Shown: positions 12,015-23,900 of the stretch, one piece after another | Layout: each line of letters starts with the position of its first letter | Position numbering within the stretch: position 1 is the first letter of the stretch | Source of the DNA: Puccinia triticina | Taxonomy: Eukaryota; Basidiomycota; Pucciniomycetes; Pucciniales; Pucciniaceae | NCBI RefSeq assembly: GCF_026914185.1 | Contig: NC_070558.1 | Location: 6,333,501-6,397,500 of the forward strand | Direction of reading: 5' to 3' | DNA length: 64,000 nt | The notes under the pieces: generated by a model | Database searches by the model: none | What the model was told of the DNA's origin: nothing | What the model saw: only the letters and a program-made list of their open reading frames with translations | Position numbers and translations under genes: made by a program

Positions 12015-15000
12015 CTATAAAAGAGGAGGAGTCAATTTGTCGGGAGGGCGAGGTTCAGGTGGATCTTCGTTGTCCAGGAAGATGTATTGTTTGAGTTTGG
12101 ATATATGAAATACCGGGTGCCGTTTGTCTGAGTCCGGCAGTTTGAGCTCCGCGTTGAGGCCGTGATTGAATACTTTCTTGACCTGGTATGGACCTTCAAA
12201 CCGTTCCTTCAATTTATCCATGCCGCTTTGATGTTTACCTCTCCAGTCGGCGGAGTTGAGTAGCGCCCAATCATCCGGGAGTAATAGTGGTTGTTTACTT
12301 CGATGTTTGTTGTGTTGTCGGGCCTGTTTCACCCGACTGGACCACAAGGCATCTCTGGCATTGGCCCAAGCGCCCTCTTGCAGTTTTAACCAAGTAGATA
12401 ACGCGGCTGGGGAATCAGTCGTGCCTTCAATTGATGGGAAGAGGCCCGGAGGTCTGCCAAACAGTAGCTTGAAGGGGCTATACCCGGTTGACACGTTAAC
12501 AGCTGAGTTGATCGCCAGTTCTACGGAGGGAAGGGCGTCCAGCCACTTTGATTGTTTTTTTGCCGTGAACAAACGCAGTATTTGGCCCACTGTTTTGTTG
12601 GTTCTTTCGCTGCACCCGTCCGCTTGTGGGTGGAACAAGGTTGTCATGTGGAACCCAACGTTGAGTCGCAACATGAGTGCTTTCCAGAATTGGGATGTCC
12701 AGGCTTTGTCCCTGTCGCTGATGATAGATTTGGGTGCTGCAAATGTAGCCATCCAACCAGTGAACAATCTTGATGCTGTTTTCTCCGCTGTGTCTTTCTG
12801 CAGGACCGGTATGATCCGCGTGTAGCCCAATAGGCGACACGTACACGTAAGGATCATGTCATAGTGAGCCGCGGATTTCAGCGGTCCTTCAGCGGTCCAA
12901 CGAAGTCAATGGCTAGATCTGTAAGAGGCACTTGTGGGAAGCTGGGGGTCGCCATGTTTCCGGCAGGAGCAGTGGTCTGGGCTTTGGTGTGTTGGCAGGT
13001 AGGGCATGCTTGGACAAATTTTAGTACATCGTAGGTCATGCGTGGCCAAAAAAAGTCTTGGCGCAGTTCTGTCAAGGTTTTCAGATGGCCCATGTGGCCC
13101 ATTCGCTGGTGTGCTTCCTTCAGGAGCAAAAGTCGAAGCGCTCTGTCCGCAGGGATGACCAGACGCCCCCGTACAAAAAGAAATCCGTCTAATTCTGCGT
13201 AGTCGTTGTGTAAGGGTAGCGCTGATTGCATAGATTTGCAGAATTCATTGTTCTTGTATCCCATTAAAACCGCCTCCTTGATGCTGTCTGACAGTTCACT
13301 CAAGAATTTGGTGAGTGATGCTACACAGGCAACATCTGCGGAAGTGACTTCTTTGTCATCGGCTGGTGTGTCTTTCCGGGAAAGTGCATCCGCTACCGTG
13401 TTATCTTCACCCTTGATGTAATTGAAGTGTAGGTTGAAGTCTGCTAACAACTCTGTCCAACGCGCCTGCCATTTACTGAGATTTCGCTGTTTTGGGAGAT
13501 GGATCAATGAGTGGTGATCCGTCATGACGTTTATCTTCATTCCCAACAGCAGCATCTTCCATTTTTGCAGGGCGTGGATCACGGCGAGCAATTCTTGTTC
13601 GTGGACAGGGTAGTTTTGCTCCGCGGCGGTCATGAGATGTGATTCATAAGCTATGGGAGAGGCTTCTTTCCAGTTGGCCCCTTGAAAAAGCGCTGCCCCT
13701 AGTCCCGATCCACTCGCGTCCGTGAATAGCCAAAGGGGGTTGTTGGACTCGTAGTCGACATTCTTCAGGCATGGTAGCGAGGTCATCAGTTTCTTGATGT
13801 TGGCAAATGCTTGTTCTTCTTTCTCGCCCCACCAAAAGTCTCTTGGCTTCAGTTTTGTGCTTGTCAGTGGGGTGAGTGTCCCAACGTACTTTTGGAGCCC
13901 CCAGATGAACTTTTTCATCCATTGGACCGTGCCCAAAAACTTTTTGACCCCTTTTGGTGATTTGGGTGAGGTCCAGCTTTGTACCGCCTTGACCTTTTCG
14001 CCATTGGGTTGTATACCGTTGGGGGAGATGTAGTGTCCAAGAAATTTCACCTCATTACGGAAGAGGAAAGTTTTCTTTGGAGAACAGTAGAGATTGGCCG
14101 CTCTAATTCAACCAAGGACCGCTCGTACATCTGATTTGTGTTGCTCCGAGTTCTGGGAGTATACCACTATGTTGTCCAGGTAAACCACACAAATTTTGTT
14201 GATCAGGTCGCCGAGAGCCTCTTCCAGTCGGGCTTGATGAGTGGCTGGAGCATTTGTCAGCCCCATTGTCATCACGCACCACTCCATAAGCCCCCAAGGT
14301 GTCTTAACTGCTGTCAGGGGAATGTCGGCCTCTCTCATTCTCGTCTGGAAAAAAGCATTGGTCTGGTCAATGATCGAGAAAATTTTTCCTGACGCGACAA
14401 TCCGAATAAGTTTGTCCACGTTCGGCAACAGTGCCCTATCTTTCACCGTCAGGCTGTTGAGTCGGCGGTAATCACACACCCAGCGCGGCAGGGCGTCTGG
14501 GTCCTTTTTCGGTATGATCAGACTGGGCGACGCATATTGGCTGTTTTATCTTCTGATCCGGCCCGCTTTGAGGTGCTGATCAATGAGTCTTTGCCACGCC
14601 TTTAAGTATTTATGCGGGTATGGGTACTGGCGCTCGTTGATAACGGCTGTTGGATCCGTCAGAATTATGCGGTGTTGAACCTGCAAGCTAGCGTTCTGAA
14701 TTTTCTTTGGGAAGGTCCCATTGGTAAATAGGCCGGCTTCCTCAGCTTTGCCGGAGATTGCAGGGATGTCAGCCGGGAAGAGGTCTGCAAATTCTTCCAG
14801 GATCTTCTTCTCAGGCAATAAGGTCATAGGGGGGGCCAATGTGGCTATGGAATTTGAGTTGTCCAGCCAAAAGTCGTGTAGAAGGATCCCCGTACAAAGG
14901 CATTCCACGGCATTTTTCCGGCTGAGGACGGCAAGGTCAAACCGATGGAGGAATGGCATCCCCAGGATCATGTCATACTTGCCGTCAATCTGGCCTATGC

Positions 15001-15295
15001 GCAAGGGGACGTCTTCAAAGGAGAGACCCAAGTGTGCGTCGCAGAGGGTGGCATTCAGAAATCGTCGGATGACTACGCGATCCGCTGAGTTGCCGCGTAG
15101 TGTCATTCGGACCGCTATTGGTCTTGTCAAATTTTGTTCCTCAAGGTTGGCCGCCAGTGCTGTTTGGCCCTTCATGAGGTCCAGTTTGGAACTGGTGTCT
15201 ATCATTGCTCGGACCGGGATTTTGCCCAGTAGGAGTTCAAGAATAATACGGGCCGGTTGGCCCTGAGAGGAGGTTTCTGCCATTGCGCGAGTCAA
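12015..15295 (-). pseudogene. Gypsy pol polyprotein (protease-RT-RNase H-integrase), broken
   Basis: Starts at 15295. The protease region has AMIDTSS where DTGA/DSGA is usual and the flap/ILG signature YDMILGMPFL. An in-frame TAA (14546-14548) precedes SQYASPSLIIPKKDP of the reverse transcriptase. The RT catalytic box reads VVYLDNIVVYS, so the second Asp of YxDD is Asn. A second stop, TGA at 14108-14110, sits where Arg is expected. RNase H (FTDASGSGLGAAL, DALSRKD), the H2C2 finger (HQRMGHMGH, CPTCQH) and the start of the integrase core follow to 12878. An 11-bp duplication (12877-12887 and 12888-12898) then shifts the frame, and the rest of the integrase (SDRDKAW, FHPQADGCSERTNK) and a chromodomain-less C-terminus run to 12015. 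Confidence 0.92.
12877..12898. repeat. 11-bp tandem duplication in integrase
   Basis: TTCAGCGGTCC occurs twice head to tail. Removing one copy would put the two integrase frames in register, so it is the cause of the frameshift. Confidence 0.93.
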
Positions 15296-15326
15296 AGGCA
15301 GCGGGAAGGGTTTGAGAAAAAAAAAG

Positions 15327-15711
15327 TGTAAGGACCTCTGTTAGGTCCTTCACTACAGTTCAATGGAGTATGATCCCAGAGGATCCAGTGGTGGTTTTGG
15401 GACTAGACAAGACCTTGTGTCTTGGAGAGAATTTCTAGAACCCAGCAGTATGAATTGCACAATCTAGCTCAGTAGAAGGAATCAGCTTTTTCTTTACTAT
15501 GTACAATAAATGATGAAGGGAAGAAGAGGAACAAGATTGAGAAAGGGAAATGTGAGACATACCTAGCTCAGTAGAAGGAATCAGCTTTTTCTCTACTGAG
15601 CTAGGCAGGTGCGGAGGCGTCGAGTTTAAAAGGTCGCGGTGGTGGTTGCTGAGTAAGCGTCCGGGACTGTTCCGTGAACTCTGAGTCAGTGTGGTGGCGA
15701 GGGGCTTCACA
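15327..15711 (-). repeat. 5' LTR of the gypsy element
   Basis: 385 bp, same ends as the left copy. About six substitutions in 385 bp (roughly 1.6%) indicate a fairly recent insertion. The sequence next to it on the coding side is a run of A on the plus strand and not a recognisable tRNA primer site. Confidence 0.93.
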
Positions 15712-15795
15712 GTAAACTTGTGGTTTACATGTTGCAAACCTGTGGTTTATATCTGGTAAACTTGTGGTTTACATCTTGTGAGCTTGTGGTTGACA
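15712..15795. repeat. Continuation of satellite B right of the gypsy insertion
   Basis: GTAAACTTGTGGTTTACATG units resume immediately after the LTR, with the duplicated GTAAA, then decay by 15795. Confidence 0.9.
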
Positions 15796-16864
15796 TTGTG
15801 TGGTGCTCCATAGCACATCACCTGTGGTATCTTCCCTTTCTTATTTCCTCATAGTCATAGATATAATCATCAATAGCTACAAGATTATATATTATCCTTT
15901 CACATATTCCCAAATGGTATTCCATATTCAGATTCCCCATCTCATTTTACCCCTACCTCCTCACTCACACTATACCCTAATTCCTCATTTTATCATAGTT
16001 ATAGCCATTCATAGTTTGTACTGCCACTTCATCCCTCCAGAATTATTCCAAGTCATCACCTGCATAGTACAGAGTTACTTCTATTACTCTTCTTTCCTCA
16101 TATATTACATACAGTACATACATATATTTCTACCACTTATTACACATAGTACATACACAAAATTCTTGCACTCTTCATTCAGTACAGTTCACATATCAAA
16201 TATAAGAACATTTCCCATTGCCATCCTTCATCTTGTCTTTTTCACACCTGTTCATTCTTATTGGAGTACATCCTCACTTGGCACTCATTTTTCTTTCTCG
16301 TCAGTTATTGTGCTCCTCCTCCCTTCTCCCTATTGCAGAATCTCCCTTATATAAACCCCTCCTCAGATTTTGTATTCCCCCCATGCTGGTTTTATTATAG
16401 TTACCCCCCATAGTATTGCCTTCATCAGATGATTGGAGCCTTTTATCCCTCCATCATCACCATAGACTATTGATTATTTCTCCCCCCATATGTTTGGATA
16501 TTGTATACTCCACTCAACAACATTGATTATTGCTTATTGATTGAACCTCATCACCCACCTCATTGAATATCATATTGAACCTCATTGCTCCTCATATTGA
16601 ACCTCATTGCTCCTCATACTGAACACCCAATTTCTCCTCAGATTGCACACCCTATTGCTCAACAATTTCCACATCATTCCATCCCTCTCACCTTAGTAGA
16701 AAGTAGTCATCTCATAGGTATTAGTCAGTCTGATATAAAGTAGAAATCCAGCCACACCTATTTCTTATTTTTTCTTAGTGTTACTCTCATACCCACCAGC
16801 ATTAGTCAGGAAGGCAGCTCTTGTATCAGCATTCTTAGCATAACCCACATTAGTACTAGTGTAG
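15796..16864. other. Gene-free, pyrimidine-rich plus strand
   Basis: Strong C/T bias with A/T, tandem-like lines of CATATTGAACCTCATTGCTCC (about 16560-16650), a TATA-like CTTATATAAACCCC (about 16346) and many stops in most frames. The long plus frame 15800-16354 is a composition artefact. It could be LTR/U3 sequence of an unlinked element; no partner was found. Confidence 0.4.
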
Positions 16865-17050
16865 TTAACCATTTGCCTTCCAAGCTCTATTCTCCCCTTT
16901 GAGTAATTCAACAGCGGCCTCCATTAATTCATGGCACTTATCTGTTTCTGAGAAACGTTGGGTCCACCAGAGTGTTGATTTAACTTTGGGACAGTGGTTT
17001 GCCAATTGGTCAATGGGGGCAACCGGGGGACCAACAGGGAAACAGCCCAT
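16865..17050 (-). CDS. Short uncharacterised coding-like fragment
   Basis: 61-codon minus frame with balanced composition (PIDQLANHCPKVKSTLWWTQ, CHELMEAAVELLKGENRAW). It has no flanking exon that I can join and no recognised domain. Given the context it may be a transposon remnant. Confidence 0.2.
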   Translation of the reverse strand: MGCFPVGPPVAPIDQLANHCPKVKSTLWWTQRFSETDKCHELMEAAVELLKGENRAWKANG

Positions 17051-17379
17051 CTGCCCAGGGGGAGGGGCACTTACACCAGGAAAAAAAAGTAGTCAGTTGA
17101 TGACAACTGACATAACACAGCTCTGGTTTCAGCTCCAAAGCTACTCCATCTGCTAGTTCAGGGCTGGCTGGCAAACAGCTCAGTGCCCATTTTGGCACAG
17201 CTGAGGCCTCTAGCTTGCAATTTTCACAAGCTGCTCCTCAGCTGCTGCTCAGCCTTGGCCCATGCCCAGCTGCCCCTCAGTCTTGGCACAGGACAAGCCA
17301 CTGCTCAGCCTTTGCCTGAGCAAGAAAGGGTGTTGATAAACACACACCCATCCCCCGGAGGCACACCCTTGCCCATGCC

Positions 17380-17860
17380 CTTTGAAAAGGGCATGTGGGA
17401 CCGCACGCCCTTTATCAAGGGTGTGCAAGTCAAAGGGCATGCACACCCCTGTATGGGCGTGCAAGGGCATGCACACCCCCACATGGGCGTTCACGGGCGT
17501 GCACCATGGCTTGTTGGGAGCCCCTCGGCGGGCAGGTGCAAGTATACCTGCTCGCCAAGAGCCCCTTGGCGGGCAGGTGCAAGTATACCTGCTCGCCGAG
17601 AGCCCCTTGGCAGGCAGGTGCAAGTATACCTGCTCTCCAAGAGCCTCTTGGCGGGCAGGTGCAAGTATACCTGCTTGCCAAGAGCCCCTCAGCGGGCAGT
17701 TAAAGATACCACCTCACCCTCGGAGAGCAGGTATACATGCACCTGCTCGCCAAGAGCCTTGCCTGCTCACCGAGAAGGATAAATCTTGGCAAGCAGGTAT
17801 ACATACACCTGCCCGCCAAGCCTGCTCACCGAGAGCCCCTTGGCGGGCATGTCAGCCTTA
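17380..17860. repeat. Palindromic satellite C, block 1
   Basis: Units of about 41 bp: GGCGGGCAGGTGCAAGTATACCTGCTCGCC with links AAGAGCCCCTT. Each unit is an imperfect hairpin (GGCGAGCAGGT / ACCTGCCCGCC). A related but shorter GGGCGTGCAAGGGCATGCACACCC repeat precedes it (17380-17505). Confidence 0.9.
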
Positions 17861-18689
17861 GAGTCAACACAGCTGACCTAAAGTCTGCCTCTTTTCTACT
17901 TATTACATATGAAATTACTTCATATCTTTTTCATCTTAGGGGATATCCTTGTTTTGACTTCATATTCTGTTTCCTCATGCAATTTTAACCCTAGTTACAA
18001 CTGACCAATTCTTTGTAACTATACTCCTTCCCTGAGTTCTTGAGTTGTGGCGCACATGCGCAGTTGTGACGTGTCAGCGCTACCAAGCGCGCCAAACCAC
18101 ATGTACATATGTAATTACATAAGCAAACTGTGAAAATTTTTGAAGTCAGGATCCCCCTTGCCTGAGGAGGATCTACAGACTACAGCACACCAGAACCACA
18201 CCCCAGATAACCCAGGATCACCACCAAAGAGACCACCACGCTCCCAGTATACCTACCGTCACAGGCGCCTAGGATACTGACAGTAAGTAGACTCTTTTCA
18301 CTGAACCTTGCTTATCCAGAGTGAAACTCTATTGCTCTTGATTGTTTCTTCTTTTCTTCAACTCTTTCAATCTTAAAAGATCAAAAGGTTATCTCTGGTT
18401 AAGACCTACAAAACCAGAGCAGAGTAGTGACCCTACTTCTGAATCCCACCAACATTTCCCTGTTGTGAGTGGAGGCTGTTGCACTCTTTCTTGGCCTTGC
18501 ACAGCTGGCATCCAACTTTTCCAGGTTGAGAATAGCCCAGATCAATTAATAAAGACTTAAAGTCTAGGCCTGATCTTCTCTTTCTCTCTCTTTCTCTTCC
18601 TCTCTTTCAGTTTGTATTTCTTTATCCCAAATGATCCAAACTATTCCCCCTCCTTTTCCTTGTGTCCTGCTGTCACATAAGAGACACAG
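17861..18689. other. Non-coding spacer between satellite C blocks, LTR-like features
   Basis: Contains a leader-like region (18170-18290), an AATAAAGACTTAAAG polyadenylation-like signal at about 18548 and a CT microsatellite (18570-18612). It could be a fragment of an LTR. No gene was found. Confidence 0.35.
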
Positions 18690-19432
18690 GCTCACAGGGC
18701 AGGTGCATTTATACCTGCTCGCTGAGAGAAATCCTTGGCGAGCAGGCATACATATCCCACCTTGCGAAGAGCCTCTCGGCGAGCAGGTATACTTGCACCT
18801 GCCCGCCGAGGGGCTCTTGGCGAGCAGGCTCAACGGGCAGGTGCATGTATACCTGCTCACCAAGAGAAATCCTCGGCGAGCAGGCATAGACCTCTTGGCC
18901 AGCAGGCATACATATCTCCGCTTGCCAAGAGCCTTGCCTGCTTGCCAAGAAGGATAACTCTTGGCGAGCAGGTATACAAACACCTGCCTGCCAAGCCTGC
19001 TCGCCAAGAGCCCTTCGGCGGGCAGGTTCAAGTATACCTGCTTGCCAAGAGGCTCTTGGGGAGGTGGGATATGTATGCCTGCTCGCCAAGGATTTCTCTT
19101 GGCAAGCAGGTATAAATGCACCTTCCCACCGAGGGGCTCTCGGTGAGCAGGTGTATGTATACCTGCTCGCCGAGAGGCTCTTGGCAAGGTGGGATCTGTA
19201 TGCCTGCTTGCCAAGGATTTCCCTTGGCAAGCAGGTATAGATGCACCTGCCCGCCAAGGGGCTCTTGGTGAGCAGGCTTGGCAGGCAGGTACATGTATAC
19301 CTGCTTGCCAAGAGGCTCTCGGCGAGGTGAGAGCTGTATGCCTGCTTGCCAAGGATTTCTCTTGGTAAGCAGGTATGCATGCACCTGCCCGCCGAGGGGC
19401 TCTTGGTGAGCAGGCTTGGCGGGCAGGTGTAC
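18690..19432. repeat. Palindromic satellite C, block 2
   Basis: Same hairpin motif as block 1 but in longer composite units that alternate CTTGGCGAGCAGGTATA and ACACCTGCCCGCCAAG. Long frames on both strands (for example minus 18564-19511) are products of the repeat. Confidence 0.9.
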
Positions 19433-19836
19433 ACCACCGCTTGAATTCAAATGGTGGTTGACGTGCGCCCCACGGCGCAGTTGGGGTCTGGTTGGCCCAG
19501 GGGGGCGCCAACCTGTGCGCCTCAAGTTTGACCGCGGGCGCGCAACCTGGTCAAGGATCAGTTGGGCCCCCTTTGGCCCTACCCATCCAGCTCCGCTGGC
19601 GCGCCAACTCAGCCAACATTGGCATGTTGGCTGAAGTGGGATTACCAGCCCGTCGGATGGGTTGGCCTTGGGTCATGCGGCCAACCCATCCCCGTCGGGG
19701 CCAGTGTGCCCGGAGAAGGCTGGTCAGCACACCGTGAGGCCAACCAGCATAACAGCTGGCAGTGCTCTGAGCCCGCCCGCTGCATTGAAGCAGCCACCAA
19801 CGCACCCGACGCCTCACCGACACAAGCACAAAAAAA
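19433..19836. other. GC-rich stretch with repeated TTGGCC motifs
   Basis: Dense GGTTGGCC/GTTGGC words on the plus strand, with overlapping frames on both strands. No domain or splice structure is visible. Confidence 0.35.
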
Positions 19837-20185
19837 ATGTCACAGCCTAAGCGATCAAGCACCCCCAACGCTGGGGCCAGCTTCACGCGGCCAACAGCCA
19901 AGGACCAGGTTCACGCCGCTGTGGCTGACACCAAGGGGCCACCCCGCCGTCCTGCGCACAGAATCTCACCGGTATGTATCTTTTTTTACATCCACACTTC
20001 CATTCTAACCTCGCATCTCCTCCTTGTTTCAGACCAATACCTCCCCGCATCAAAACTTGCAACAAAGTCGTTGTATCTTCAATCAAAAGAACGGCTCCGG
20101 GAGCTTCAGAGTCTTGGCCAACTACCTCAGCCTGGCGGAGCTGAAGAAAAACGCAACGGCCAAAAGATCCAAACGAACTTGCCAT
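19837..20185 (+). CDS. Possible two-exon small protein, uncharacterised
   Basis: ATG at 19837 opens a basic, Pro/Thr-rich exon (MSQPKRSSTPNAGASF...) that ends at CACCG before GTATGTATC (about 19973). A pyrimidine tract ends in TTGTTTCAG at 20032, and the joined frame continues (LANYLSLAELKKNATAKRSK) to a TAA near 20185, about 90 residues in total. The splice signals are good and the phase fits, but the protein is not recognised and it sits among transposon relics. It may be the 5' part of a lost element gene. Confidence 0.35.
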
Positions 20186-20318
20186 TAAGGCGTTCAGCCC
20201 CCACCGCAATTGTTTGAGTTGTTGGCCAACCAAGAACAAGCCAAAAAAAAACTGGTGTATTGATGTACAATGCAAAAATAATGTATCCTTAACTATGTAG
20301 CTGTACAACTTGTTTGCT

Positions 20319-20590
20319 TTACATGAGATTTGGATCAACAGTTGAAGACAACGCCAACGCTGTTGTCCTCTTCTTAGCTTTAGTCTTTTCCTTTTTCTCT
20401 GTAACTGAACACCATTTTTGAAGGCCATTGTGCATAGTTTCCACCCACTGGAGTGGCTCTAACGTCTGGATGGCAATATCCAAGATTTTCCTGTGAGCAG
20501 CCAACAACAAAAGCAAGGCAGCATTGATTATAAAGTTTTCGGTGTCTTTGTGCGTTAGTTCAAGAGTTTTTTATTACTCTTTCTTCTCTC
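20319..20590 (-). pseudogene. C-terminal coding fragment, uncharacterised
   Basis: Minus frame reads ELTHKDTENFIINAALLLL, then HRKILDIAIQTLEPLQW, ending in a Lys-rich tail (KKEKTKAKKRTT). An in-frame TAA lies just upstream with no good acceptor. The composition suggests a real but orphaned C-terminal exon. Confidence 0.35.
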
Positions 20591-20991
20591 GACTATCGCC
20601 GTCCTTGTTGCTGTGAGCTTGCAATCAGCACGGCGGCAATTACGTTGAACATTCAGGCCGCTCGTAACGGCCTACAGGGTCCAAAGAGACATACATCAGT
20701 CTAAAAGCGTGTATAATTCAGCAAACCAAACTCAAGGGCACCAAAGATTTCACAAACAATCTTTTCGGGGTTCTTTGGATCTCCCTCATCTTGTAATCCA
20801 AGTTTTCGTCCCTTTTTTGAAATACTGTTGTGTGAATAAAGAAAGCGCGCAAATGGGAAGGCTTTTCGACAATCCAGATGGATTTAATGCGCCCAACGTG
20901 AGTTTGAGAGTTATCCAGCTGAGCTCCATTGAACTGTCAACAAATAAAAAGATTCAAACAAATCAATTTGAGTCTGGCAGGAATAAGAAAT
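20591..20991. other. Gene-free spacer
   Basis: AT-rich, with no reading frame, splice structure or repeat array that I can support. Confidence 0.4.
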
Positions 20992-23900
20992 TCAATTGAT
21001 AAATACCAAAATAAAATAATCCTTCTTGAGAATTTGCTTCTTGGTGAGGTTCAATTCAGAGATTTGACTGATTTTGTGGCCAGGAAGTGAATTCTTCAAG
21101 TCTTGAGGAGTTTCTAACTTATCACTATCTAGTACTAACTGTTTCTTTATGGAGGGATAATTGGTATTTGGAAAGGATATAGAGTGATTATAGCCCAAAG
21201 TTTGCTGGATTAAGGGGTTATTTTTAAATATATCTGTGACATGTTTGGAAGCTTGAATGAATTTTTGTTGTTTTTTGTCAAAAAAGAAACCAGTAGAGAA
21301 AATTTGGCAGAAAATGTGATAACTTCTGAATGTAATAGCTATATCTTGACCAGGAATTTGGCGGTTGGAGTGAATTGAAGAATTTCTGAGAATACCATTA
21401 TAGCTTTCAAATAATTCCGTCAAAACAAGACAAGGTGGACCAAAGAGGAGGATAGATTCCAGAAGATGAATTAACATATGGAATTTGGCTTTATTTACCC
21501 ATGAGGCGGAATCTTCAATGATTTGATTTAAGAATATATCAATCAAATTGCGCATATCAGAAATATACGCATCCATATCTTCAATATGAGTCTGGAAGAT
21601 TAAAGAGCCCAGGAGACAGAGAGAAGACCAGAGATTGATGTCGGATGGAGTCATGAACTGGAAAAAGATGAAAGGTGCGGCTTGGAGAATTATTTTGAAA
21701 TCTTTACCAACAAGGCTTGAAGAATATAGCACCATACTGGTGGGTCAAATGGAGGGGATATTTAAAGAGAATGTGTTGAAAGAATACCATAAGGCCAAGA
21801 GTTCTTCTTTTTGATTTGCGTTCAATCCATTCATAAAATCTCTGAATAAATATTTTACTGCACCAAGTAAAAAGACGTGCAATACCTCAACCGGTGTATC
21901 TTTAACCATGTCAAAACCTGAAGAAGAAATAAACAAGAATAACACAGTCAAATATAAATACCAATTAAACAAAGCAACAGAATAAAAACCTTTGAGCTCC
22001 AAAAATTGATTAAACATTTTATTATAACTGTGTTCTTCCAAATCCAACAACTCTTGCGGAAATTCTTGATTCATATGATATGGTAAGTCTTTGCCGTTGT
22101 CAGGTAAAGCAAGCAAAGCAATCTTCTCCGCCTCAAATTTGAATATTTTTTTGCAGAATTTTCAATTAACTTGATCACGCACACCCAGCTCTGCAGATTT
22201 TGCATCTAGTTTGTCGAGATTTTTAGTTTCTTTTGCAAATATCCAGAGTTTTTTCAAGTCTTCTGCGGTTTTTCCCATGCTTCTGAGTTGATTTGGACAC
22301 TGTTTTGTTCAAAAAAACCCGCAAAAATCAGATTTAACTTCTAAAGTAGAATAAAAAAGACAAAAGGACAAAAAAATAGATACATTTGATCCATGGAGGT
22401 TTTTCTGTAAGAATTGGGTGATGTACGGCAGTTTTTTTTTGGTCTTTCAAGGTAGCAGAAGTTAAAGTACAGTATCAACAAGAATTAAGTGAATTTCCCG
22501 GCACAGGCGTGTTAGTGAGTTCGGCGTGGATTGGAGAATCTCCTGTAACACATAAGACGCTGGCCATCACGTCAACTTTGCCGCCAATTATACGTCAAAT
22601 CCGTCTGAAAATGAGAAGAGAATTTAAAAAAAGCACCGTCAATTAGAAGATGTAAACTAAAAAGAATTGAATCTGATGGATTTAAAAAAATAAAATTTGT
22701 ACTTTAACTGTTCAATTACCAGTGCGCCCAGGTCCAAAGCGCCAACAATATTTGAAGTACAAAGAAAATGGCAGTTGAATTGCTGATTTGAAAATTGAGG
22801 CGGTAAGCCGGAGAGCGTAAAATAATAAGAAATATGTTTATTCCACTTTTTAGATTTGTTTCCAGACGTATTGTCGCAGTATAGCGTAATTGGTACATTT
22901 TGTAAGATTTTTCCACCCGCTTTTTTTCTCCATGTGTTTGGGAAAGATACAGGTGGATTCCAGCCGTGCTGCGCATCAATTTCTATTTAAAAAATATAGA
23001 AATGAGATATTAATTCATGTACATCTTTATTGCTTGCTTTATAAATTAGTGGAATTCTCACGATGAATTTTTCCTCCGCAAGCTGTTGATAAACTTGAAC
23101 CACTACTTGTATTAATCTTGTCATAAGTCTTATCCAAGTTCTCTATGGGAATTACTTGAAGTTTCACATCATCAAAATCTATTTTGTCGGGAATTCCAAT
23201 CCGGATCTGTGAATTATTTTTGCTGGATTTGAATTCAGGTTGATAACACTTTGCAAACGACAAGCTTTTTTCAGTGTAGAAGAAAATAGGAATAATAATT
23301 TGAGCAGAAAATGGGGAATTGCTTTTTGTTTGATTCAACCATCTGCGCTCGAAGGTTGGGTGCCGTATGATTCAGCCATTTTGCAGACTGTGAAAGCTTG
23401 TAGACATTCTGGCCCCATGCTTCTTCCGGATAGAAATCCATGTTTGGCGCAACCAACGGATTCATCAGATCCTGTGGAGAACACCCAAATCAGCTCAAGC
23501 TCAACAACTCCTCCGGCACAAAGAAAATAAGATATGTTTCTCACATCCTTAATTAATTCACTGGCATTCTACCCAAAGACCGGCTGTCCAAAGATGGTTT
23601 CCATCTCAATGATAGTCTGGTTGATGAGGGTTCAGATCTTGGCCCGCATTTTTTGCAACGCTTCCCAGCGGGGAAGTTGGATGTGGTAGAGCGTGAAGAC
23701 GCTCCGAATCTGATGGTAGAGGTCTCGGGAAATTAGCTTATGTAGGTATCCAACAATCAGCAAACCAACAAGGTACTGCAAACCAGTTAGTATGTCAGTT
23801 TTTTTCTCTTTGTTATTCTTTTCTTTGCTCAATTTTAGTCCAAACAAGCTTACTTCCTGATTTAAAAATGGATAGTAGGCCGTCTTATTTGGTTTAACTT

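Larger units (their letters stand above)
11620..15711 (-). mobile_element. Ty3/gypsy LTR retrotransposon, gag-less, inserted in satellite B
   Basis: Complete insertion of 4,092 bp bounded by two 385-bp LTRs and a 5-bp target-site duplication GTAAA (11615-11619 and 15712-15716). Satellite B resumes on the right (15712-15795). Coding is on the minus strand in the order protease, reverse transcriptase, RNase H, zinc-binding H2C2, integrase, as in Ty3/gypsy. Only about 30 bp separate the 5' LTR (right side) from the first codons, so gag and a normal primer-binding site are missing. A polypurine tract (AGGGGGGGAGAC on the minus strand) precedes the 3' LTR. Pol has two in-frame stops and one frameshift. 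Confidence 0.93.

Noticed and set aside
15800..16354. 184-codon hydrophobic frame
   Set aside because: Result of T/C-rich DNA; no start context, domain or conservation cue.
18564..19511. 315-codon minus-strand frame and its partners
   Set aside because: Produced by satellite C; all frames are open because the repeat lacks stops.
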